Both the position numbers and the translations under genes were made by a program. The notes below the pieces were generated by a model, which saw only the letters and a list, made by a program, of their open reading frames with translations, was not told where the DNA came from and made no database searches. Source: Anaerolineae bacterium (GTDB taxonomy: Bacteria; Chloroflexota; Anaerolineae; 4572-78; NAK82). From it: 13,663 nt of DNA. The stretch covers positions 1-13,663 of the forward strand of contig JANXAX010000036.1 in assembly GCA_025062175.1 (NCBI GenBank), written 5' to 3'. Below, in pieces: positions 1 to 6,009 of the stretch (its first letter is position 1; every line of letters starts with the position of its first letter).

Positions 1-570
1 ATACCCGCGCCGTTCTTCCGCCACAATGACACCCTCTGGGAACCGGCCGCTGCGGTCGACCCCGACAGCGCTGTGCAGATGGGGGTCGAAGGGTTGGCCC
101 ACGGCGGGGATGGGCACCACGTCAGCCTGAGCAAGCACGTCCATCAGGCGCTGATACACCCGCTCAAGGCCTTCCACCCAGGCGGAGAGCATCAGACGCA
201 CCTCGCTTTCCTGCGCGAGCCGGTCCAGCTGCCGTTTCGTATAGTCGAGCGTCGCCTCCAGCCCATCGAGGGCTGGCAGGATGGCCAGGATCAGATCATG
301 GCGTGCCAGCTCGATCTCTTTGTGGTGGTTGCGCTGCAGCAGCGCGATCGTTTCCTCCTGATGCCTCACCGTCTCCCGCAATGCGGTGATCACCGCGCGT
401 TGCTGTTCCAGTGTCGCTTCCTGCAGAGCATTGGCTTTGAATTGCTCCCGCGCCAGGCGGTTTAAGTGATCCGCGATCTGGACGATTTCGGGCATCTTCG
501 CAGCGCCGCTGCGCACCAGCTGAGCTGCCAGCTGGCTGATCTCCTCCCAGATGAGGCGTTTATGGCTCAT
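1..570 (-). CDS. grpE: GrpE-type nucleotide exchange factor (3' end beyond window)
   Basis: This gene encodes a GrpE-family co-chaperone, which releases ADP from DnaK/Hsp70 in the cytoplasm. The frame is open from the ATG at 570-568 to position 1, giving 190 residues with no stop. Only a few C-terminal residues should be missing, since GrpE proteins are usually about 180-210 residues. The N-terminal half is polar and helical (about residues 30-130), as expected for the long GrpE dimer helix. The C-terminal part carries the family signature: FDPHLH at residues 161-166, followed by PEGVIV (178-183) and RRGY at the edge, which is the beta-domain that contacts Hsp70. The start overlaps the stop of the J-domain gene (ATGA), with a GAGGTGG ribosome site about 5 nt upstream, so translation is probably coupled. 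It is the last visible gene of the operon and is divergent in its N-terminus. The family call is firm; whether it serves the housekeeping DnaK or an accessory Hsp70 is not known. Confidence 0.88.
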   Translation of the reverse strand, partial: MSHKRLIWEEISQLAAQLVRSGAAKMPEIVQIADHLNRLAREQFKANALQEATLEQQRAVITALRETVRHQEETIALLQRNHHKEIELARHDLILAILPALDGLEATLDYTKRQLDRLAQESEVRLMLSAWVEGLERVYQRLMDVLAQADVVPIPAVGQPFDPHLHSAVGVDRSGRFPEGVIVAEERRGY

Positions 571-911
571 AGGTCCACCTCGCGCCAGTCGCTGCTGAAA
601 TCCTCGCGCTCCAAGTCACTCCAGGCACGCAGCGCTGTCAAGACGTCCTCGCGATGAAAACAGGTGTTCACCCTTGTTTCCACGTCGACTTGCTCAGGCG
701 ACCACGTTGCAGGCTCGCGCAGCTGGAACAGAGGATCGGGCGTTTCCGTAGGGCGGTTGAGCTGCTCGTACGCAGCGCGAATCATTTTGAATATTTCCGG
801 ATCGCGTTCCGGCGGGTGCGCTCGCACCTGTTCGAAATAGGCCTGACGCACTTCCTCGAGCGACGCACCGGGCTCAAGACCCAGCACTTGGTACGGATCA
901 CGAACGTTCAT
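567..911 (-). CDS. Small J-domain-like protein with HPP in place of HPD
   Basis: This encodes a 114-residue cytosolic protein with an N-terminal J-like domain. Residues 5-11 (DPYQVLG) match helix I of DnaJ proteins, about 17-30 match helix II, and about 38-50 (ending IRAAYEQL) match helix III. The loop motif that stimulates Hsp70 ATPase is normally HPD; here residues 32-34 are HPP, followed by ERDPE. The remaining ~55 residues have no recognised domain, and there is no G/F region, zinc finger or DnaJ substrate domain. The ATG at 911 is chosen because the J-domain begins there, a GGAG lies 8 nt upstream, and it sits 14 nt after the TPR gene. The frame is open further upstream, but that part overlaps the TPR gene. 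Its stop overlaps the grpE start. It is likely a specialised J-protein, or a J-like protein that has lost Hsp70 stimulation, working with the adjacent GrpE. Confidence 0.8.
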   Translation of the reverse strand: MNVRDPYQVLGLEPGASLEEVRQAYFEQVRAHPPERDPEIFKMIRAAYEQLNRPTETPDPLFQLREPATWSPEQVDVETRVNTCFHREDVLTALRAWSDLEREDFSSDWREVDL

Positions 912-925
912 GTAATCTTCTCCGT

Positions 926-3085
926 CTATGATAGGGTGCTCAGCACCCCGCGTGCCTGCATCGCCACGGCAACGTTGCGCTTTTGTTGCGCTAGGCGTTC
1001 TGCCTGCAGCAAGTGCTCTTTTGCCCTTTGTCTCGCCTGTGCCTGTGTGCGGGATAATAGATGCATGCCCAATAATAGATGTGCCTCGGCCATGTCCGGC
1101 GCCAGGGCGACCGCCCGTTCCAGGCACTTGACCACCTGTTGTGACTCCCCAATGAAAGCATATATGTGTGCCAGGTCGAACAGCTCGCGCGCGTTGAGCG
1201 CGGGATGCCGCTGTGCGATCCCGGCAAATCGGTTTGCCCAGCGGTGGGCTCGGTTCCTGATACACTCGATCGCCAGAACGATGTAGAAGCTCACAGGCGG
1301 ATGCAAGGCTTCAACGTGCCGGAGATATTCTTGAACTGCATCGTCTTTGTCCAGGCTCACCCAGGTGCGCAGAAGCCAATAGTACACTTCCAGGTCGTCC
1401 GGGCGCTCGCGCAACAGGCGTTCTGTGTCCTCAGAGGCTCTTTCCATGTCGCCCAGCAAGCCGTAGAAACGGATCACCGCCGCGCGCAGACGTGCGTCTT
1501 GCGGGGCGACTTCGAGCCCTTGATGATACATCGTGAACGCGTGACGCAGGTCATTTCGCTCTAGCAAGCGGTCACCCAGTTCACAGCTCAGCTGAGCAAT
1601 ATGCTGGCGTGCGGTCGGATGGTTTGGATCCAGCTGGAGCACGTGCTGCCAGGAAGCCAACGCACTATAGGGATGGGCTACTTTTTCCAACAGATGGGCT
1701 TTCCATGCCAGCGCTTCTTTGTGTTCGGGATGCTGGGTCAAAAGATCACTCACAGCGGATAAGGCGGGTGTATATTGTTCACTCTGAAACAAGGCGGCGA
1801 CCCGTTCGAGTTGCAGGTCCACGTCGTGGGGGGTGTAGCGCAAGGCGTTTTGATAGAGGCGCGCGGCCTCGCGGTAGTCCCCGGCGCGGCTGAAACACTG
1901 GGCGGCACGCCGCCACACCCGCGCCACCTGGTCGTCGGACATGAATCCTTCGGCGCTGGCTTTGCGCGGCCGGGTGCGCGCGAGCTGCTGCCACAGCCGA
2001 CCCGCCATCGCATACTGCCCCAGCGCTTCCGCGGTGAGCGCCAGGTTGGTCAGCAGGGCATGTCCTCTCCGGCCGGCTTGATAAATCGCCCCGAGATGCT
2101 TGCGCGCCGTCTTCCAGTCGCCGCTCTGGGCGGCACGATAGCCCAAGTGCTCTCGCATGTGTTCGACGATTCGACGCAGCACCGGGTGATCCGGCACAGC
2201 ACGCAGCCCTTGTTCGGCGAGATCCAACGCCTCGGAAAGCGCCGTGCCATTCTCTGAGCCGAGCCGCGCCAGGGCGGATTGTACATAGCTCCACGCCAGG
2301 TTGTCAGATAGCCATGGCGTCCGCATGCCAGCTTCCGCGGCTGCCTGCCAGTGTTCGCGCGCTTCTCCTTGCCGACCATCCTCCCAGGCTAACACTCCGA
2401 GATAATAATGCGCCACTCCGGCTGCCCGACGCGGCAGCGTGGCGTCCTGCAGCGCGGTGCGCAGACAGGTTTCGGCCTGAGGGTTTTTGAGCCGGAAAGC
2501 AGCCAGTCCAGCCCAAAGGGGATGCACGTCTGCGGAGAGGAGCGCTTGCCAGTCTCTCCTCCTACGCCCGCTCACAAGGGCTGTCGCGGCGCGAAGGCAC
2601 ATTTGTTCTTCAGGGGAGAGGAACTGCCACACAGCATCCGTTTGGGGTTGGTGGCCGGTCTCGAGCAGGGCGACCGCAAGCGGGAACGCGGCTCGGGTGT
2701 AAGGTGGCGTGCGCTCCAGCAATCCCCGGTACAACGCTATGGCAGACGGCCATATATTGTTTCGGTGATACACAAGCGCCAGATGATACCGGTAACGTGG
2801 CTCATCGGGCGCCAGGCGTACTGCTTCGGTGAGATCATCACTCGGCGCCTCGGACGCGCTGAGAGCACGGCGGAAGAACGCTTCTGCCAACGCCTTGCGG
2901 AGACGGGACGCGCGCACTTCCTCAGGGGGTAGAGCGCCGAGCGCCTGTTCCCAGAGGCGGATCGCAGCGGTGTAGTCTTTGCGCGCAAAGGCAGCCTCAC
3001 CTTGCGCGATGGCCTCTTCGGGCGACAACTCTCCTAGACGGAGCTGCTGCCGCGTCCGTCGCCTATACTCCGGATAGGTGTCCAT
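926..3085 (-). CDS. Large TPR-repeat protein
   Basis: This encodes a 719-residue soluble protein built almost wholly of tetratricopeptide repeats. About a dozen 34-residue helical hairpins can be picked out between residues 25 and 715. Each has the usual small or aromatic pattern and often ends in a P near position 32; examples begin near residues 25, 95, 222, 341, 385 and 419, and several run back to back after 385. No signal peptide, membrane segment or catalytic domain is visible, so it should be a cytosolic scaffold that binds other proteins. The ATG at 3085 has an AAGGTGA ribosome site about 9 nt upstream. The gene starts 30 nt after the kinase stop and ends 14 nt before the J-domain gene. 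Its place between a two-component pair and J/GrpE co-chaperones suggests it links signalling to a chaperone complex (inference). Partners and clients cannot be read from the sequence. Confidence 0.88.
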   Translation of the reverse strand: MDTYPEYRRRTRQQLRLGELSPEEAIAQGEAAFARKDYTAAIRLWEQALGALPPEEVRASRLRKALAEAFFRRALSASEAPSDDLTEAVRLAPDEPRYRYHLALVYHRNNIWPSAIALYRGLLERTPPYTRAAFPLAVALLETGHQPQTDAVWQFLSPEEQMCLRAATALVSGRRRRDWQALLSADVHPLWAGLAAFRLKNPQAETCLRTALQDATLPRRAAGVAHYYLGVLAWEDGRQGEAREHWQAAAEAGMRTPWLSDNLAWSYVQSALARLGSENGTALSEALDLAEQGLRAVPDHPVLRRIVEHMREHLGYRAAQSGDWKTARKHLGAIYQAGRRGHALLTNLALTAEALGQYAMAGRLWQQLARTRPRKASAEGFMSDDQVARVWRRAAQCFSRAGDYREAARLYQNALRYTPHDVDLQLERVAALFQSEQYTPALSAVSDLLTQHPEHKEALAWKAHLLEKVAHPYSALASWQHVLQLDPNHPTARQHIAQLSCELGDRLLERNDLRHAFTMYHQGLEVAPQDARLRAAVIRFYGLLGDMERASEDTERLLRERPDDLEVYYWLLRTWVSLDKDDAVQEYLRHVEALHPPVSFYIVLAIECIRNRAHRWANRFAGIAQRHPALNARELFDLAHIYAFIGESQQVVKCLERAVALAPDMAEAHLLLGMHLLSRTQAQARQRAKEHLLQAERLAQQKRNVAVAMQARGVLSTLS

Positions 3086-3115
3086 CGTGCGCGTTCACCT
3101 TCCGCCAGAGACCCA

Positions 3116-4540
3116 CTAAGCCTGGTCGGCCTTCTGTATTTCCCCCGGTGGTGCTGCAGCCTGGATATCGGGTGCCTTGGGCAGAGAAAAGCTGAACTTA
3201 CTGCCTTTGCCCAGCTCCGACTCCACCCACACACGACCGCCGTAGCTTTCCACAGTGCGTTTCACAATCGCCAATCCCACGCCAGTGCCGCGCTGGACCA
3301 TCGCCTTTGCCTGCTCACTGCGGAAGAACTCTTCGAACAGGCGCGGCATATCCTCACGCGCGATGCCGATGCCCGTATCTTCGACCGAACCTACCACCCG
3401 GTCGCCGTCCTGCGTCAGGGTGATGGTGACGCGCCCGCCAGGTCGATTGTACTTGATGGCGTTGCTGATCAGGTTGGTCCATACGGAACGCAGCGAGTCT
3501 TCCCCGGCCAACACGGGGGGCAGGTCGGGGGGCACTTTGACCTCTATCGAAAGCCCTTTGCTCTCTGCCTCCACCCGCAGCAGTCCTAGGACGTTTTCCA
3601 GCACCTTTTCCGCCCGCACCGGCACCCCTTGGGCCGGCCCTTCGATGCGCCGTGCCCGCACCAGCTCGAGCAAGTCGCGGATCAAATCCAGCAGCTCATA
3701 TGCGCGCGCCTGGGCACGTTCCAGCACCTCCCGCTGCTTTTCTGGCGGGGCGTATCCGCCCAACACCAGGTTCAGCGCGCTGATAATCGCGCCCATCGGG
3801 GCACGCAGCTCGTGTGCGACCATTACGATAAACTGTGTACGTGCCGCATCGAGCTGCCGCAGCCGTTCGTTCATCTCGGCCAGCTCGCTGCGGTTGATCT
3901 CGCACACCTGGTTCGCTTGCAGCAATTCCTGCGTGCGTCGGCGCAGCCGTTCGGCGACCGAGGAGGCCATCGCGGCGGCCAGCCACAGGGTCAACACAAC
4001 CGCCGTCACGTGGGCAGCGACATAAGTTGGGTTTGCGTAGTGCCACGGATCAGCCAGCTGCGGCAGATGAATATGGGGCAGCCAGCCGGCCAGCTCCGAG
4101 AAAGCCAGCCCGGCATACAAGGTGGATGCCAACAGAGCTACGCCAAAGCTGGCCAGACGCGGGAGCAGGATGCTGGCGATGATAACGTGAAAGAGCAAGA
4201 AAACCCCAAAGGGGTTTTCGATTCCACCGCTAAAGTGCAACAGGGCGGTCAGCGCGAACAGATCGAGCACGATCTGCACTGCCGCAAAGATGGGAGAGCG
4301 GCGACGTCGCAGCCCTGTTCCGCGTCGCCGCCACAGATAACGCGCATAGAGCAAGAACAGCGTGTTGTAAAAGACAATCGCGGCTGTCACAAGCACCAGC
4401 GGCAACACCGGCAGCGCCGGTTCCACCAGGCGTGCGACCGCAATACCGACGAGCGTGCCTGCGGCCGCAACCCAGCGCAGCCGGATCAGCCAGCCGATGC
4501 GCTCTACCAGCTCGAGCTTCAGCGGGTGTAGGTCGATCAA
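3116..4540 (-). CDS. Membrane histidine kinase, RegB/PrrB-like sensor
   Basis: This is a 474-residue sensor histidine kinase of the inner membrane. About six hydrophobic segments fill residues 20-195. A short loop after the third segment carries GGIENPF (105-111), matching the GGxxNPF heptapeptide that forms the ubiquinone site of RegB/PrrB redox sensors. A linker with coiled-coil character (196-235) leads to the H-box with phospho-acceptor H243 (VAHELRAP). The ATPase domain has N360 (N-box), DTGIG at 388-392 and GTGVGL at 418-423, so it should be catalytically intact. RegB's redox cysteine lies after the H-box; this protein has no cysteine after H243, only C213 before it. The start is a TTG at 4540 whose TTGA overlaps the response-regulator stop; no better in-frame start precedes the first membrane segment. 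The overlap makes the response regulator its likely partner. The signal is inferred to be quinone or redox state. Confidence 0.9.
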   Translation of the reverse strand: MIDLHPLKLELVERIGWLIRLRWVAAAGTLVGIAVARLVEPALPVLPLVLVTAAIVFYNTLFLLYARYLWRRRGTGLRRRRSPIFAAVQIVLDLFALTALLHFSGGIENPFGVFLLFHVIIASILLPRLASFGVALLASTLYAGLAFSELAGWLPHIHLPQLADPWHYANPTYVAAHVTAVVLTLWLAAAMASSVAERLRRRTQELLQANQVCEINRSELAEMNERLRQLDAARTQFIVMVAHELRAPMGAIISALNLVLGGYAPPEKQREVLERAQARAYELLDLIRDLLELVRARRIEGPAQGVPVRAEKVLENVLGLLRVEAESKGLSIEVKVPPDLPPVLAGEDSLRSVWTNLISNAIKYNRPGGRVTITLTQDGDRVVGSVEDTGIGIAREDMPRLFEEFFRSEQAKAMVQRGTGVGLAIVKRTVESYGGRVWVESELGKGSKFSFSLPKAPDIQAAAPPGEIQKADQA

Positions 4541-4929
4541 CGCTTCGCGCCGACGGTCTCATTGGCAATGCGCAATACCTCTGCCATCGGTACCGGTTTG
4601 GTCAGAAACTGATCGACCGGCAGAGGTCTATCGGTCGGAAAGTGTCCGATGTATTCCGTGTCCATAATTGAAGTGAGCATGATGACCGGGATATCCCACA
4701 ATTCTGGATCCTCTTTGATCGCCGCGGTCACATCCACACCCTCGGTCGGGTGTGCCATCACCACGTCCAAAAAGACCAGCTGGGGCTTCTCGCGCCGCAT
4801 CAGTTCCAAGCCGAGCTTGCCGGTGGCAGCGGTCAGCACCTCGAAGCCATCGGACTCGAGCCCGATGCGCATAAACTCGCAGAAATCGGGGTCATCATCG
4901 ATGACCAACACTTTGCCCTTTGATGCCAT
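4537..4929 (-). CDS. Single-domain response regulator (CheY-like receiver)
   Basis: This encodes a 130-residue receiver domain with no output domain. The acidic pocket is D11, D12 and D13, the phospho-acceptor is D55 in FLDVV, and the conserved T86 and K111 (LTKP) are present, so it should accept phosphate normally. It is the first gene of the minus-strand operon, with a perfect AAGGAGG site 6 nt before the ATG and a strong promoter about 50 nt upstream. Its stop overlaps the kinase start, making that kinase the expected phosphodonor. Without a DNA-binding or enzymatic domain it must act by protein contact or pass phosphate onward. The downstream TPR protein is an obvious candidate partner, but that is inference. 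The protein is cytosolic and of normal length for this class. Confidence 0.93.
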   Translation of the reverse strand: MASKGKVLVIDDDPDFCEFMRIGLESDGFEVLTAATGKLGLELMRREKPQLVFLDVVMAHPTEGVDVTAAIKEDPELWDIPVIMLTSIMDTEYIGHFPTDRPLPVDQFLTKPVPMAEVLRIANETVGAKR

Positions 4930-4935
4930 GGGGGT

Positions 4936-4942
4936 CCTCCTT
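4936..4942 (-). promoter_or_regulatory. Ribosome binding site of the response-regulator gene
   Basis: The minus strand reads AAGGAGG six nucleotides before the ATG at 4929. This is a full match to the anti-Shine-Dalgarno complement and fixes that start codon. Confidence 0.9.
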
Positions 4943-4980
4943 GCGCCGTGGACAGCTAAAATGTTCCCAGACCGATGTCC

Positions 4981-5008
4981 ATTATAACGTGCCCGGTGGG
5001 TGTGTCAA
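4981..5008 (-). promoter_or_regulatory. Sigma-70-type promoter of the RR-kinase-TPR-J-GrpE operon
   Basis: On the minus strand a perfect -35 box TTGACA (5008-5003) and a perfect -10 box TATAAT (4986-4981) are separated by 16 nt. Transcription would begin near 4975, leaving a leader of about 45 nt before the response-regulator start. No other minus-strand promoter of this quality is evident in the following 5 kb, where gene gaps are 30 nt or less, so this one probably drives all five genes. Confidence 0.85.
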
Positions 5009-5261
5009 ATGCTTCTGCGATCGTCGGAAAAACATTAAGGGTTATCCACTTTGTCGTCCAGTTTTCCTGCGCAAATCGGATCTGTGAGCCAGTTAGAGAT
5101 TGCAATCACCGCTTATGGCCTGCGGCCGCCTGTTCACCGGCGCGGACGGGAGAGGAGCGTTCCCGCATAGGAACACCCGGTGGCACGCGCATCCGGCGCG
5201 ACTTACAAGCGTTGGCCTTCTGCTGGTTCGGAACCTATAGGAAGGTTGCCACGCGCATCTG

Positions 5262-5352
5262 CAAGCGGCTTCCCTCTCCCCGCGCGAGAGAGGGAAGGGT
5301 GAGGGAAATGAAACCGCTTTGCTCAGTTGCAAGCATAGGCGCGGCGCGGAAA
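5262..5352. repeat. Dispersed hairpin repeat, copy A
   Basis: The copy opens with a perfect 10-bp inverted repeat, CTTCCCTCTC (5269-5278) and GAGAGGGAAG (5288-5297), around a 9-nt loop. It continues with GGGTGAGGG, an AAACCGCTTT segment and a GGCGCGGCGCGGA tail. The same order of elements recurs at 12258-12348, and bases 5262-5281 are identical to 12377-12396. This is a small non-coding interspersed repeat of the REP or MITE-like kind. No terminal target duplication or transposase was found, so its means of spread is unknown. Confidence 0.7.
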
Positions 5353-5417
5353 AATTCATAAAACATAGTAGGGCTGGCGAAAGAAACTATAACTTTTTCC
5401 GTCGTTGCGACAGAGCA

Positions 5418-5446
5418 AAACCGCTTCCTCCCAGTTGTGGCCCGGA
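5418..5446. repeat. Partial copy of the dispersed repeat (AAACCGCT segment)
   Basis: These 29 bases, beginning AAACCGCTTCCTC, match 12302-12330 at 25 of 29 positions by eye. The match is only to the second half of the repeat; the hairpin arm is absent here. It may be a decayed or truncated copy. Confidence 0.5.
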
Positions 5447-5516
5447 CGCTCACCGCAACTCTGCGACTGCCAGCATTCACCCCCCGAACTGAAATACATT
5501 CCGGCTTTCCCGGATA

Positions 5517-5546
5517 TTGACATAGAGCATATTCGCGTGCTATACT
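5517..5546 (+). promoter_or_regulatory. Promoter of the ABC importer operon
   Basis: A perfect -35 box TTGACA (5517-5522) and a near-consensus -10 box TATACT (5541-5546) are 18 nt apart on the plus strand. Transcription would begin near 5553, about 455 nt before the binding-protein ATG. No better promoter is visible between here and 6010. Confidence 0.75.
5523..5544. promoter_or_regulatory. Imperfect palindrome within the promoter, candidate operator
   Basis: TAGAGCA (5523-5529) and TGCTATA (5538-5544) form 7-bp arms with one mismatch around an 8-nt centre, TATTCGCG. The site fills the spacer and covers part of the -10 box, where a bound repressor would block RNA polymerase. No regulator gene for it lies in the window, and short palindromes of this quality also occur by chance. 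Confidence 0.3.
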
Positions 5547-6009
5547 AGGCAATGTTCCGAAAGATGAGGCCCCTTGGATAGGTGATGCACAGGGTGATGG
5601 TGGTCATCCAGGCGCTGTTTTGTGGTTCCAGCTCACATATTTCCCGCCTGTTCAGCAATTTGTACGCGTGGTGGCGACGCTTTCTCACTCTTCTCCTGGT
5701 ATGCTTTGGGCGACCTCTCTCTAGGGTTGTTGATTCGGTGTGCCATCTGACTGCACAGGGAGTGGTCTTGCTGCGTGCACCCGGAGCACCTTCCTGGTGG
5801 CATATTGTTCGCCTGGTGATCACATAGTTGCTGATTTCCTCTGGACGAAAGGGGGGATGCCAGCGGAGCATGAACCTTGCGGCAATCGAAAGTTTAAATT
5901 GCTGTTGCGCAGGATGGATGGAGCGTAGTTGAAATATGCCGCTCAGCGTTTCGACAAAGTAACTCGAAGTGGAGTCCATTTCTCTGAGCCTAGAGAGGAG
6001 AGACAAGCA
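5547..6009 (+). other. Long untranslated leader of the ABC importer operon
   Basis: About 455 nt separate the predicted transcription start from the binding-protein ATG. A frame of about 80 codons (5582-5827) begins GTG-ATG but has no close ribosome site and encodes no recognisable protein. A weak in-frame TTG at 5929 is not favoured over the ATG at 6010. I do not recognise a riboswitch or a clear terminator/antiterminator pair. The leader could hold an undescribed control element, a small upstream peptide, or simply spacer. Confidence 0.5.

Larger units (their letters stand above)
5009..5516. other. Non-coding region between the two divergent promoters
   Basis: I find no supportable gene in this stretch. 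The short open frames on both strands show no recognisable protein and mostly read through the hairpin repeat at 5262-5352. The left half is GC-rich; the part around 5346-5400 is relatively A/T-rich. Besides the repeat copies (5262-5352 and a partial one at 5418-5446) I see no structured RNA or terminator that I can name. Confidence 0.6.

Noticed and set aside
567..1265. A longer N-terminal form (about 232 residues) of the J-domain protein
   Set aside because: The extra N-terminal part overlaps the TPR gene in another frame and has no domain. The ATG at 911 has its own ribosome site and begins exactly at the J-like domain.
5042..5050. DnaA-box-like TTATCCACT
   Set aside because: It is a single site with one mismatch to TTATCCACA and has no cluster of boxes, unwinding region or dnaA/dnaN neighbour, so there is no case for an origin.
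5582..5827. An ~80-codon plus-strand frame in the importer leader
   Set aside because: It has no nearby ribosome site and no recognisable sequence. I keep it only as a possibility under the leader finding, not as a gene.
5545..6006. A 153-codon minus-strand frame across the leader
   Set aside because: It has no domain, no promoter and an atypical composition, and it lies opposite a predicted transcript leader.
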